A DNA stretch of 64,000 nt from Atherix ibis (GCA_958298945.1 OY282610.1:40369667-40433666); one strand, 5' to 3'; numbered from the stretch's first letter, positions 46,741 through 58,957 are shown. Numbers and translations are program-made. The notes: generated from the letters alone by a model not told the origin.

Positions 46741-48850
46741 GTTCGATATAAATGAATTTAGTTTGTTTTTAATAACATAAAAATATATTTAATTTTGTAA
46801 GAAAATCAATGCCATATTTGCGTTAAAATTTTATTATATCTTGTTCGTTAAAAATGTTTAACTTTTTATTGAGAATTCGAAATTGTTATCTTATAATTGG
46901 AAAGAAAATCCTTTTTCCTAAATTTAAGAATACAGAATTTGTATTTTTCCTCTATAGCCGTTAATAAAACATAATTTTAATCCTGGAAATATAATAATTT
47001 TCTGTATAATAATGAAATTTAATTAATTTTTTCTTCAATTCCGTATCAACAAAAAAAAAATATAAATTCAAGGATTCATTTGATTTAAGTTATGGGCGAG
47101 TATTAAATTTTCATAGCAAACGATATGTTATGAATATTTAATGTTTGCTTATAACTCAAATTAAATTTATGATTTATTTAATTAAATTTTTTTATTTGGT
47201 ATCCTTTTTATAGTATTCAAAAAATAAACATCGTATTTTTTCCATAACCGTTTTTGAGTATTTAGGAAAACCACATCGAAAAAAGTCTATTTTTCTATTT
47301 TTTATTCAGAATTCCATAAATTTATAATTTATTTTACTGGTTTATGTGATATTGTATCATTTTTTTTATCATAAAAATAACAAAATATACAACAAAATTC
47401 TATAATCTTTGAATCATTTATATTTAATTATATGTATTTAATGCTTTGGTTTTGTTGTTATAAAATGTGTATAGGGTTATATGTAGGCATCAAAAAGACA
47501 AGTTCCTTTTTATGGTTAGGAAAATTGTATTTTAAGAATCGATATAAATAAATATGTCGATTCGATAAAAGTCCTCTGGATAAATGTCTATAAAAAATTC
47601 TGTAAAAAATATGATTTTATTATCGATTAGAAATGAAAAAAGTAAAGAATTAATTAAATTTTGATAAAAACAATATCGCTCTACGATATTAAAAAAAAGA
47701 TAAACGAAAATATTATTATTAATAAAACCAAAAGTATGAAAATAATTTAATAAAATTAACACTGTCCCATATCATATCCTAGACAGATTCTTCCGTCATT
47801 GCTGATTTTTATGATCAGGTTTTTATTATCAAAAAGTTTGGTGTTAGCCATGTTAAAATATTATAAAAGTTGTAAGGATATCTTTAAGATATTATCAGTA
47901 TCCTTTAAATAGTGAAAAATTTTATCGATTTCATTATGGCTATTGCTTCTTAGATGGATAATTTATTATAGTCCGCATATCTGCTCGAAAGTACATATGT
48001 ATATATATATAATAGAATGTAAGTAGCATATTGAAACTATAAATGACCTTTTAGTTGATCCAAATTAAAGGCTTTCTAATTTAATATCTAAGCTAAACAA
48101 CTTAATACCCAATATCTGAGATTCAGGATGCTACAAACTTATTTTCCTATCTATTTTGATACTATATTTTGCTCATAAGTTTGACAATGTAATTAATAAA
48201 ATTTTGTTCTATCTAAAAACTGCTTCATTTAATACTGGAATTTAGGTTAGACTATTATTAAATCGTAGTGAAAGGTTTCTGAAGAGTTTTGCTACTATGC
48301 CTATTAATATTTCTATTTATTAAATATTCTTTCTTATTTTTTTTCTGAAAATTTTTGTACGAAAATTATTATAAGTGCAAAATATCCTATCTAAAAATAA
48401 AAGATAACAAAGCTTTAATGGCATCAACATTTATAGATTAAAGAATATCTGTAAAAATTTCCCTTATTTATCACAAGAGATTATATGTTGAGAGAGCATT
48501 TAAAAAATATTGTCATTCAACTTATTACAGAAATTTTTATTAAAAAGAATTTTGCTCAATTATCAGCAAATTTCTTTTCTCTTCTTTTTAAATTCTATTT
48601 ATTTTCTAATTTAAGAAATAAAAAAATCATATTGCATATAAATAAAATGTTCTATTCATATTTATTTATATTGAAAAGTTTTGCTTAATATTAAGCAAAT
48701 TTTTAGCTCAACAAAGAAAATTATTATTAAAACGATTGATTTTTTAAGTTCTTAATTTTTAAACTTTCAAAAAAAAATATAAAAAAAATATTAAAAAAAT
48801 ACAAAAGTGTATGAAATTTTTATTTGAATTAATAAATCAATGTTTGCCAT
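46741..48850. other. AT-rich spacer
   Basis: Nothing recognised. Confidence 0.45.
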
Positions 48851-49790
48851 TTAATTTTTAAAGATTATTTTATATAAATATTGGCCACGAATAAGTTTTG
48901 AATGATCTAATTTCGAACCACTTTTTTGAGTATCTCGGCTGGTATCTCTCTAATAACACAGTAACATATGCAATGTTGCCTTCCAAGATTGCAAGAAACG
49001 CTGGTTTATCGGAATAGATGAATGACTTCTAGTATAGTCTAGAGGCGTCAAATCGCACGATCTAAGCAGCCAACTCACCAGTCCGAAATGTGTCATAAAT
49101 TGCTCACTGGACTCATTTCTCAATATATACATTGTTTCATGTGCTTTATGGCATATAGTACCGTCTTGTTAAAACCACATGTCGACCAGATGCAGTTCTT
49201 CCATTTGAGGCAAAAAAAAGTTTGCAAACATCGACCGATAGCGGGCGCCATTGATGGTAAACAGTACATTTTTGTAGGTTCAATTGCATTGCAGTTCTTG
49301 TTTTGCCTGTGGCTGTTCATCAGACCAAATGCAAACATTTTGCCTATTCACATGCGTATTGAACCATAAATGAGCTTCATCGCTGATCGCAATTTTTCGG
49401 TAAAAAAACGGATTGTCCTAAAGTTGTTCTAAGGGCCACTAACTAAAAATTCAACACTTTGAAAGATTGTTCGACTTCAGTCCTTGTACAAGCCGTATTT
49501 TATACACTTTCAGACTAAGATCCTTGCGTAAAATCTTCCACATAGTCGAGTAACACAATCTCAATTGCTATGAACGACGACGGACGAACAAATCGCAGTC
49601 TTCACCAATGCTGGACGCACTCTACGCATACGGGTTAATGGTTTGATGTCAAATAGCGTCAAATTGCTATGAAATTTGATCTTAACGGCTTGAATTCCTT
49701 GCTCAGTAGGTCGATAATGACGACCATAAAATGGTCGAAGTGAGCAAAACACACTTTTTTCACAGAGTACGAATTTTCATAATAAAATTC
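48851..49790 (-). pseudogene. DD41D-type mariner-like transposase pseudogene
   Basis: Minus strand. N-terminal part CSLRPFYGRHYRPTEQGIQA with TRMRRVRPALV (49752-49561); then the first catalytic Asp in KIAISDEAHLWFNTHVNRQN and IWSDEQPQ (about 49400-49320); ITVNGARYRS-like INGARYRSMFANFFLPQMEE + LHLVDMWF; the second Asp in QDGTICHKAHETM; LRSCDLTPLDY with the presumed third Asp; and RGQYLYKIIFKN with a TAA at 48851. Counting from DGTICH to LDY gives 41 residues between the Asp residues, the spacing of DD41D elements. The middle of the protein (HTH end and the stretch between IWSDE and VNG) is shortened and stops or frameshifts occur. Terminal repeats were not found. Confidence 0.75.
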
Positions 49791-51878
49791 AATAATTTGT
49801 AATCATTATTCGAATGCAATTCTTTTTTATTATAAAATGGCAATGCTAATTAATTACTACTGACTTTAACATACATTACATATCATATGCAATTTGTTAA
49901 AAATAAAAACATGAAAAACCAAACAGTAAAAAATCACCCGATACATTAAGAATGAATTTTTTTTTTTATGTATTTTCTTCAAAAGATATGATTTTGAATT
50001 TAAATTTATAAAAAAAAAAATTATGAAAATTTATAATCAATAAATTTTGCTCAGTGATGAGCATATTTTTAAATAAATCTAGAAAATTGGTGAACAAAAG
50101 CAGTCAAATTATTTTAAAAATTATCTGCAAATAACTCATATAAGATATTTGCACTAATTAAAAATTAAATATTTCCTTGTGGTTACCATTTTGGAGATAC
50201 TATAGGATCTTGTGTATATTCCAGAAGAGATTCCGTTACCAATAAAATAATTACAGAGCAATGGCAATAGTTTATTTTTTTTAATTTTCAGTAATCGATA
50301 ATCGGTTTAGTAGATAATATTCGATTTGCAAAATTAAGAAAAGTGATTTTGAGCCATAAGGTTGACAGATAGAACCCTAGTATTTGACAAAATGGTCAGA
50401 GTATAAAATTACAAATCTGAAGCGGTTTTTCTTTAAATAAGCAAAAGGGATCAAAAATGAAAATATTTTGTTCACGGATTTTATGGGACTTAACAACGAG
50501 AAATGAATTCCAATTATGGTCACTCGAAAAATTAGATTAGCGATTAATTGCTATTTGTTTCCGTAAGATGGCGCTTTATTTGTACGATAAGTTAAAACGA
50601 CAAACAAATTCCAAAGAATTATCATCAATAATAAAACAATTGACTGCTCCATGAATTGTACTATTATTATTAATTTAAAATCAGTCCTTCAGTAATAAAA
50701 TACATCAACAAATCTTTAGTATCTATTGTAGAATATTTGCTTAATAAAATTTACTCGTTTTAACAATAATTAAAAAAGGATAACGTTTATTTTTATTATT
50801 ATATGATGCTTTAGTAATGGTATCACTTCTATTAGTTAACTTCAGTTCTTTTTTAACATATAATTTATCTTCCTTAATATGCATTAATGGTGTCCAACCG
50901 GATGGTTCCTGAATCATGCCTTAACCCGAACCTTAACGAGACATTACAATAAAAAAAAATTTTTATTATAGAAAGTATAGTTATATGCTAATGAAATAGT
51001 ATTTTTATTATTATTTATGGTGTTTACACTCAAAGAGAGATGCTTTATCATAAGTATATGAAGAGAATTTTATTAATATCTTATTTATCAGAATCATTAA
51101 CTATTAAAGGCGAAATGATAATTAAATCTTATACGCAGCAGTCCTGATTTCAAATCCGGCTAGTCACATAGTCGTGATGACCTTTTTACATTTTACTTTA
51201 CATTTGAGTAAAATTCTCACTAGAAATCAGAAATAAATTCTTAAAGGATACCAATTCGCTTATACAAAAACGTTTCAATTTTCTTAAGTAAATATTTATT
51301 GATTTATTTCTATTTAATATTTTCTTATTGTATTAAAGATACTGTAAAAGATCAAAATAGTTCATATTAAAGTTTTCTTTCGAGAATGACATAATTTTAT
51401 TTTTTATATTCACGATGAACTTTTGATTATAATCAAATTATTCATATTGAAAATTAAATATTTTCGCATGAATGATGTTTTTTCTTCACAAAGATAAAAT
51501 TGTATAACATAATATACGGTTGCTAGTCAAGGAGAAGTTTCAGTTCTCAACCCACTATTTTGCATCGGTAAATTTCTTTAATCGAAGTTCTCGTTTTTTT
51601 ATTTTCTTATGCAAAAGTATAGCTTATCCTTATCCTTGTGTAAAATTATTTTTTTAATTTATTCTCTTTAAAAAAAATTATTTGTTCCTGACATTTTTGA
51701 GTAACTATTTTGTATGAAAGTCTTTTTTTTGGAGATTATTTTTTTAATAAATTTATAGTTTATCTTCTTATATATGCCAAAAAAATTAAACTATTTAACA
51801 AGCTCAAATCCTGTAAATTCTCATTTTCTGAATGGAAATTTTTTAAAAGTTCATTTTTTAATCCTAATAAAAAGCTTA
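49791..51878. other. AT-rich spacer
   Basis: No gene. An isolated TTTGCTCAGTGATGAGCATA box at about 50046-50066 matches the box of the 26560-28700 satellite in inverse orientation. Confidence 0.45.
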
Positions 51879-52263
51879 CACAGGAGCAGGGCCCGATCTA
51901 GGCAATAGGCGGAGTAGGCTGCAGCCTAGGGGCCTCCATGAAAATTTAAAAAAAAAAACTAATAAGTAACCTAACCCACCCAACCCTGGGGAATGCGAGT
52001 TAATACGTTTAGTTTGTAATAAACAATGAAAATCCAAACTAGCAAGTGCGTAAATCCACACAACCCCGGGGAAAGCGAGATTTTATAATGTCATGTCGTC
52101 ACATGTCGTCGCATGTCGTCAGTTCAGTCGCTCTGTTTTATCCAGCCAAGGTATACTGCTATGCAGCAGTCGATAATTCGTTGAACTAACCTCAAGCCTA
52201 TTTATTTAGCATACGAATTTCGGTAGTGTTCATGTACGTTACTTAACCGACTCTAAATATCTA

Positions 52264-52305
52264 TTTTATCTATCTGAACCCAAAGGTGGGTTCAGATAGA
52301 TAAAA
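52264..52305. repeat. Perfect 19 bp inverted repeat
   Basis: TTTTATCTATCTGAACCCA (52264-52282) and TGGGTTCAGATAGATAAAA (52287-52305) around AAGG, inside the hAT element. Confidence 0.95.
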
Positions 52306-52977
52306 AAGATATCATACCGAGTATGAGCGTCAGGCAATTGAATTATGTGGTCATAATGAATATGTGGTTCAAAATAAACGAAAGCGCGGATGCAACGTCC
52401 GTTTATAAGATCAAAATCGTTCAAAAACTCCAGAACTTGACTTAAAACCTTCTGACGCATTTCGAGTGCATAGTTTCCTTCCAGTTATTGACCAGTTTAT
52501 TGCATCGTTATCTAAAAGAATTTCTGCTTATTCGGAAATACATAATTTGTTTGGATTTCTGAGGCTAAGGCATTATGTAGTGTGTATGGAGATGATTTCG
52601 ATAAAAACCTTGGCGTTGAGCTACTGCACTACAAAGAATTTTGCAGTGAGTTTATTCTTGAAAAAGAAGAAGAAATGAGCATCGAATTTTTCATCCATAA
52701 GCTACTAATTCAAAAAAAAGTAAAAGCTACTTTTCCAAATGTCGAAATTCTTTTTAGAATTTATTTTTGTATTACGAATATTACTACAAACTGCAGCGGA
52801 GAACGTTCTTTCTCAAAAAATGAAGCTCATAAAGGATTGACTAAGCTAATCAATGTCGGAAAAAAGTTTAATCGACCGTACAATTTTAAGTATGGAACAC
52901 GATGTATTGAAAAATATAAATATATCAGACATAATTGACAAATTTGCTGATGAAAAAGCTAGAAAAATTTTTTTTTA
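52305..52977 (+). pseudogene. hAT transposase C-terminal pseudogene (MYM-type family)
   Basis: Two overlapping open frames hold successive parts of one protein. 52466-52678 gives SFLPVIDQFIASLSKRISAY and SEIHNLFGFLRLRHY. 52582-52938 gives YGDDFDKNLGVELLHYKEFC, VKATFPNVEILFRIYFCI, NCSGERSFSKNEAHKGL. In a third frame DRTILSMEHDVLKNINISDI and FADEKARKIFF run to a stop near 52977. SGERSFSK and the following helices are the hAT dimerisation domain, and the wording of the segments is typical of zinc finger MYM-type 1-like transposases. The DNA-binding N-terminus and most of the catalytic domain are missing; at least two frameshifts are present. Confidence 0.85.
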
Positions 52978-53177
52978 ATTTATTTATTAATGTTTAATTA
53001 AATGTAAGCAAATAAAAATGTGTATTATTTGAATATTTTTTATAATCAAACGTTTTGTTTATTGGTTTATTTTTAGTTTATTTTTCAGAGTTTTAACATT
53101 TCGCTCCCCTTAACAAGGGCCTCCACCACATTTCAGCCTACAGACCCCACACGCCTTAATCGGGCCCTGCACAGGAC

Positions 53178-53669
53178 ACTGTTTATTTTTACTAAAATAT
53201 TTCAATGCTCTGAAATTTTATTTCTTCATAAGATCTGTCATACTTGTACATACGAAATATATCAGAAAAGTAATTATTACACAGGAAACTGCAAATTTTC
53301 CCTATACAATATTGTACGTTAGTCTCTCCTATATGTTCTGTACAAGTTTCAACCTTGTTCGATAACTATGCGGCCCTATAGAGTCAATGAACCTAATTTT
53401 TATAAAAAACTGCTTTAATTTTTTTCTTTTCAAATAAAAGTTTACATTTTCGTTAAAAATTTAAACCCAGATTTTTGCAAATTTAAACCCAGATTTTTGT
53501 ATGTTGTGACAAAAAATATATTAGTAAAAATTGGAGCTATCAAATTTATTGCTAAGCTTCGTGAATTCCCGAATATTCACTTTAAGGACTACCAGTTTTC
53601 AATAGCATAAAGAATTTGTCGTAAGGTAGACCTTTAATATCGAACACTATTTTTTCCTTGGTAATTAAA
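53178..53669. other. Spacer
   Basis: No gene; 53430-53500 holds a scrap of the TTTTCGTTAAAAATTTAAAC repeat, with AAATTTAAACCCAGATTTTT duplicated. Confidence 0.4.
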
Positions 53670-54180
53670 AATAGCTGGCCTGCTTTGCTGGCCTGATAAG
53701 CCGCAAGCTATAAAAAAAAACACCTTATCAAGAAACAGCACAAGAAGAAGCATTTGTGAACAGATGCTTGAGGCGTATAAGGAAGATCTTCTGGCCGAAC
53801 TGGATAACGAACGATGAGCTGCTTCTTCTCACGAAGCAAATACCCCTGCTAGCTGACATCAAACGCAGCAAATGGAGTTGGATTGGCCACACCTTGCGAA
53901 AACCACACCACCTACGGACATAGCAAGGATGGCACTAGATTGGAACCCACAGGGCAATCGCAGCAGAGGACGACCAAGGACCACTTGGAGAAGATCAGTC
54001 GAGCGCGAACACCAACAAATTGGCAAGTCATGGTCGGAAGTGAAAAAGCTAGCCCAAGACAGAAGCAGATGGAGAGAGTTCACAGAGTCTCTAGTGCCGC
54101 TATATGCTCCATAGGAGCGACTGTGTCTCATCTCTATATGTATAAATGCATATATGTGTTATGTAAAAATTGTACAATAA
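53670..54180 (+). mobile_element. SINE-body/RTE-LINE composite, second copy
   Basis: It starts with the end of the SINE body (CTGGCCTGATAAGCCGCAAG, CTATAAAAAAAAACACC, AACAGCACAAGAAGAAGCA to about 53751) and continues directly with the RTE-like ORF tail: NRCLRRIRKIFWPNWITNDE-type reading, LLLLTKQIPLLADIKRSKWS, then, after a small frame change, TDIARMALDWNPQGNRSRGR, RTTWRRSVEREHQQIGKSW, and a TAG at 54112. A 3' tail with TATATGTATAAATGCATATA follows. Compared with 6380-7292 the junction lies about 350 bases further downstream in the ORF. Confidence 0.75.
53872..54114 (+). pseudogene. RTE-like LINE ORF C-terminus
   Basis: Open for 80 codons: MELDWPHLAKTTPPTDIARM, then ALDWNPQGNRSRGRPRTTWR, RSVEREHQQIGKSWSEVKK, LAQDRSRWREFTESLVPLYA and the natural stop. 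This is the basic tail common to endonuclease-RT proteins of this LINE group; the true frame upstream of TDIARM is shifted. Confidence 0.75.
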
Positions 54181-54599
54181 CGTAGAAAAGAAAAAAACCT
54201 GTCAAATAAAAAATAAAAAAAAGTACAATAAAAATCACAAATGACATTAAAAGGACCTCCTCTTAATAGTGTGGTACTCTTATTCACTAAAAACACCTTC
54301 CTGCATTTTTGCATAAATAATTTTAATTAAAATCGGCTAAGGACTTATCTCTCACATTTAGGACTTATTTAGGACTAACACTTAAGAAAGTTTAATTATT
54401 TGGTTGCAAATGAAAATTTTATTGTTTTCCCCATCCACCTCCCCTCCCCCTTTACAAATATTATTTTCTATATTTTCCTTATACTACTTAGGTTTGATAT
54501 CAAGGATCATATCTAGATACTTAGCGGTATTGGCATGAGGTACCATTTATCAATAATAAATATAAATGAGGGTCTAGCACGCTTTTTTGAGGTATGTCT
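54181..54599. other. Spacer
   Basis: AT-rich with a C-rich run (CCTCCCCTCCCCC) near 54440; nothing recognised. Confidence 0.4.
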
Positions 54600-54741
54600 T
54601 CTTTAATTTCTCTTAGGTCAGAATATTCAATGGCAATAAAATGAATAATATCGAAAACTGATGAAAATGTAGGACGTATTGGGGCATATTCTTATGCGTT
54701 CAGACTGTCGATTTAAAGAGGGTCAGATCGGACATTCCACC
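54600..54741 (+). mobile_element. Mariner N-terminal remnant joined to catalytic-core array
   Basis: The plus strand at about 54652-54725 reads KTDENVGRIGAYSY, then AFRLSI / RSDCRF, resembling the mariner linker SKTDENVERxRxLVRSDRRLT, and passes within 20 bases into HHDNVLLCHTAFSKNIFLSK + KGIP, the start of the 128 bp array. The segment normally between them (over 100 residues, with the first Asp) is missing. Confidence 0.6.
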
Positions 54742-56250
54742 ATGACAATGTCCTTCTCTGTCATACAGCATTCTCCAAAAATATTTTTTTATCGAAAAAA
54801 GGGATTCCCCACTTCTTGACGTCAATCAACAAGTTCTGATCCGTAGAAACAATTTTTTATCGAAAAAAGAGATTCCCCAGTTCTTGATCTCAATCAACAA
54901 GTTCTTATCTGAACTGAGTTCCTTCGGACAATTCACTATGACAATCCCCTCCTCTGTCATGCAGCCTTCTCCACCTACAGTTTTTTTATCAGAAATATAG
55001 ATTCCCCAGTTCTTTATCTCAATCAACAAGTTCTTATCTGAATGGAGTTTCGTCGAATATTCCACCATGACAATGTCCTCCTCTGTCATGCAGCAATCTC
55101 CACCTACAGTTTTTTTTATCGAAAAAAGAGATTCTCCAGTTCTTGATCTCAATCAACAAGTTCTTATCTCAACGGAGTTTTTTTTCGAATATTCCACCAT
55201 GACAATGTCCTCCTCTGTCATGCAGCATTCTCTACCAACAATTTTTTATCGGAAAAATAGATTCCCCAGTTCTTGATCTCAATCAAAAAGTTCTTATCTG
55301 AACGGAGTTTCCTCGGATATTCCACCATGATAATGCCATCCTCTGTCATGCAGCATTCTCCACCAACAATTTTTTATCAGAAAAAGAGATTCCACAGTTT
55401 TTCATCTCAATTAGCAAGTTCTTATCTGAACGGAGTTTTGTCGAATATTCCACCATGACAATGTCCTTCTCTGTCATGCAGCATTCTCCACCAACAATTT
55501 TTTATCAGAAAAAGATATTCCCCAGTTCTTGATCTCAATCAACAAGTTCTTATCTGAACTGAGTTCCTTCGGACAATTCACTATGACAATCCCCTCCTCT
55601 GTCATGCAGCATTCTCCACCTACAGTTTTTTTATCAGAAAAAAAGATGTCCCAGTTCTTGATCTCAATCAACAAGTTCTTATCTGAATGGAGTTTCGTCG
55701 AATATTCCACCATGACAATGTCCTCCTCTGTCATGCAGCAATCTCCACCTACAGTTTTTTTTATCGAAAAAAGAGATTCTCCAGTTCTTGATCTCAATCA
55801 ACAAGTTCTTATCTCAACGGAGTTTTTTTTTCGAATATTCCACCATGACAATGTCCTCCTCTGTCATGCAGCATTCTCTACCAACAATTTTTTATCGGAA
55901 AAATAGATTCCCCAGTTCTTGATCTCAATCAAAAAGTTCTTATCTGAACGGAGTTTCCTCGGATATTCCACCATGATAATGCCATCCTCTGTCATGCAGC
56001 ATTCTCCACCAACAATTTTTTATCACAAAAAGGGATTTCCCAGTTCTTGATCTCAATCAACAAGTTCTTATCTGAACTGAGTTCCTTCGGACAATTCACT
56101 ACGACAATCCCCTCCTCTGTCATGCAGCATTCTCCACCTACAGTTTTTTTATCAGAAAAAAAGATGTCCCAGTTCTTGATCTCAATCAACAAGTTGTTAT
56201 CTGAATGGAGTTTCGTCGAATATTCCACCATGACAATGTCCTCCTCTGTC
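54742..56250 (+). repeat. ~128 bp tandem array from mariner HHDN motif, higher-order
   Basis: Units are anchored on the ATGACA-like site at 54742, (one unit lacking it), 54938, 55067, 55199, 55327, 55455, 55583, 55712, 55845, 55973, 56101 and 56230, with steps of 128-133 bases. Variants recur as A-B-C-D-E, A-B-C-D, A-B: the A type (TTCGGACAATTCACTA) is at 54938, 55583, 56101, giving higher-order steps of 645 and 518 bases. The first unit encodes HHDNVLLCHTAFSKNIFLSK + KGIP, the mariner block at the second catalytic Asp. Each unit also has a second ISINKFLSE copy. Units are not a multiple of three, so no frame persists. Confidence 0.95.
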
Positions 56251-57969
56251 AGTACACCTTTATTGTTTAATAATAGTCTCATAAATTACAAGAATATAAT
56301 TCTGATCCCTAGAAAAATTTGACGAAAAGTACCGGAGCCTCTCTAATCAATAAACATAAAATGAATTTCAACTCTCGAAGGAGTACTAAACTATGAATAA
56401 TCAAATGACACACAAATTTTTTTTTTATCAAAACAGTATTTTGCTCAGTCAAAGTTAGTCCTTACTGTAGAAGAAAATTTATCTTCTTCTACCCATAGCA
56501 TATTACTCTACCCTAAGGATATTATTAGATGATTAGATAAATTCATGAAATTGATATAATATCATTTAATTACTATTATTATTGTAATTATATAATTTTC
56601 TTCCTAAATATAAAAAAAAAAATTCAATTTATTATTTATCTGCCATTCATTATCATTTTCCTATTATAGCTTAAATTTATCAATATTATAATAAAAATTA
56701 ATATGTTATTTGATATCTTCTCCCATATACATACATAATTATAGTAACATAATACTAATAAAGATATAAGAATTTTACAATAAAAAGAATTTAAAAAAAA
56801 AAACTAATTGGAAAATTCCTTATTTCTAATGACGTTATGATTACTTGAAGGATATATAATATTCTGACGTGTTTTTTTTTGGTACTAGTTAATTTAGGGA
56901 CCTTTAATTATTTTTGATTACAATTTTTATTTTGTACTGCGATAAGTAGAGTTTTATTAGACAGAAGGTCTCAGGTAAAAGATGAAAAACTGGATGATTC
57001 CCAGAAAGTCAGAGAACTTCATTCACATACACACATGAGTGTCTGGTCCAATGTATGTCTCCGAATTTACAACAAAAAAAAAACAATAATACTCATACAT
57101 TCTAACCAATTATATTGGTTAAATAAAAAATCAATAATATTTTTTCCTAATTGATTAGGGATGCTACAACTGCTATCCTTTAATCGTAAAACATTCTCAT
57201 CCTTTCACAAATTGTTCGTAAAGTCAATTTTCTCATAATTATTTTGTTAGTTAAAGGAACTTTTTTATGATTTTATTACTAAACTTCATTTTCTAGTGCA
57301 CTTATATTAAGGAATTTTTCAACTCCCATGCGTAATATGAAATGAAATTTGTTAAAGTAAAATCAATTTAAAGTGGTTGAATTTATAGTCACCTAAGTAA
57401 GTTTAGTAACTGAAAAAAAAATATAGTTTGCCATTAATCACATTTTAATGATAAAAAGATAACGTAATCCGATTATTTTTCTTTTATGTTTTTTTCTTTT
57501 TTAAATACTACATAATTGATCAAAACAATATAAAAATATATTCTTGAGTTATTGTATATCATCGAATCTATCGATGGATAATCTTATCAAATTGGAACAA
57601 AAACAATTTTAAAAATTGTTTGTTTTTCTTTCAAAAAAACATTTTTCTTTATTAAGGATTTTTTTTTGCTTATTATTATTATAGCAAAGCAAATGGATTT
57701 TGAGAAGTTGTTGTTCTTATTTTTGTTTTTATAAAATAATGACTAAAACTTATAAACTCTTAGGAGATATTATTAATTTAAGACTCAAAAATTAGTTAAT
57801 TATTTAGATTACCATATAGAATGTTTAGTTGAAGCCAATTGAGCGAAAAATAAAGGGTTTTCGAATAAGAGTGATATGATTTCTTTTTTTTTAAAATACA
57901 CACTAATTGTTAAGGAAATTGTACTTATATTAAAATTATTTAAAATAAAGTACAATCGATACAATTAAG
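56251..57969. other. AT-rich spacer
   Basis: No recognisable feature. Confidence 0.45.
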
Positions 57970-58957
57970 TTCTAAATAAAACGTCATTCAAATGGCCTAC
58001 ACAACTTCTTTTGCAGGAACGAATTTGATAAACCCAATTTTCGAGCACTTTTTCCACTAAATCAAGTCGTATGTCATGAATAGCACGTTCAATATTGACT
58101 TCTAAAGACTTCAAATAACCCCACAAGAAATAGTCGAATGTTGTTAAATCACAACTTCTTGGAGGCTATTCAGTGTCACAATTTCTTGAAATAATCGAAT
58201 CTTCAAACTTTTCTCGCAATAATTCGGTTGTTGCACGTGCTGTGTGGCACGTAGCCCCGTCTTATTAGGACCAGATGTTGTTAAGATCAACTTCTTCCAA
58301 TTTCGGCCATAAAAAGTTGGTTATCATCGATCCTAACCGCTCTCCATTGACAGTAACGGTGTTACCAGCTTCATTTCAAAATAATTACGGATCGATGATT
58401 CCACCAGAACAAAAACCACACCAAACTGTCAATTTAGGTAAATGTAATGGTTGTTCATGAATAATTTGTGGATTTTCTTCGCACCAGAGTCGACAGTTTT
58501 ATTTATTTACCGCACCACTCAGATTAAAGTAAGCCTCATCGGAGAATATAATTTTCTTTGAAAAAATTGTTATCGTTTTCAAGTTGTTCCAAGACAAAAT
58601 CAGCAAATTTACGACGTTTACGGTAGTTCAATGGCTTCATTTCTTGAGTGATAACAATTTTATACCGATGCAAGCCCACATCCTTTCTCAAAATCCGCCA
58701 GGTTGTGGTTTGAGACAGTCCCAATTCTTGAGAACGTCTTGGAATCGACAAATTACGGTCTTCAGCAATACTTGCCTGAAAGGCAGCAATATTTTCATTA
58801 CTTCGAGCGGTTCTCTGTCTTATTGACAATTTTTAACAATTCCACGAATAGCGAGCACAGTTGGACGATTATTACGACCATAAAATGGCAAAAGCGCACG
58901 AAAAGTTGCAATTGGAGAACGATTATTTGATAATAAAATTAAATATTTTGTAAACAT
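57970..58957 (-). pseudogene. DD41D-type mariner-like transposase, near complete
   Basis: The start ATG at 58957 gives MFTKYLILLSNN...FRALLPFYGRNNRPTVLAIR, then a frameshift. The open part 58829-58536 contains TARSNENIAAFQASIAEDRN, RRSQELGLSQTTTWRILRKD (an HTH) and the region up to the first catalytic Asp. IIFSDEAYFNLSGAVNK follows, then LTVWCGFCSGGIIDP, TVTVNGERLGSMITNFLWPK, the second Asp in DGATCHTARATTELL, PPRSCDLTTFDYFLWGYLKS with the third Asp 41 residues later, and a C-terminus GHLNDVLFRT near 57975. A few stops and frameshifts; all three Asp positions are readable. Family members cut and paste at TA; terminal repeats were not identified. Confidence 0.85.

Larger units (their letters stand above)
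51879..53177 (+). mobile_element. hAT-superfamily element with 8 bp target duplication
   Basis: The element 51887-53169 begins CAGGGCCCGATCTAGGC and ends TTAATCGGGCCCTG. It is flanked by CACAGGAG (51879-51886) and CACAGGAC (53170-53177), an 8 bp target duplication with one mismatch, as expected for hAT. It is 1283 bp long, far shorter than autonomous hAT elements, and encodes only the C-terminal part of a transposase. A perfect hairpin (52264-52305) sits where the ORF remnant begins, and ATGTCGTC(A/G)C is repeated three times near 52093-52122. Confidence 0.9.

Noticed and set aside
51080..51180. Possible SINE fragment with CCTGATTTCAAATCCGGC
   Set aside because: A box B-like string alone is not enough; no clear head, body or tail.
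54826..56322. Repeat proteins on both strands of the 128 bp array
   Set aside because: Units are 128-133 bases, so frames change from unit to unit; the open frames are side effects of the array.
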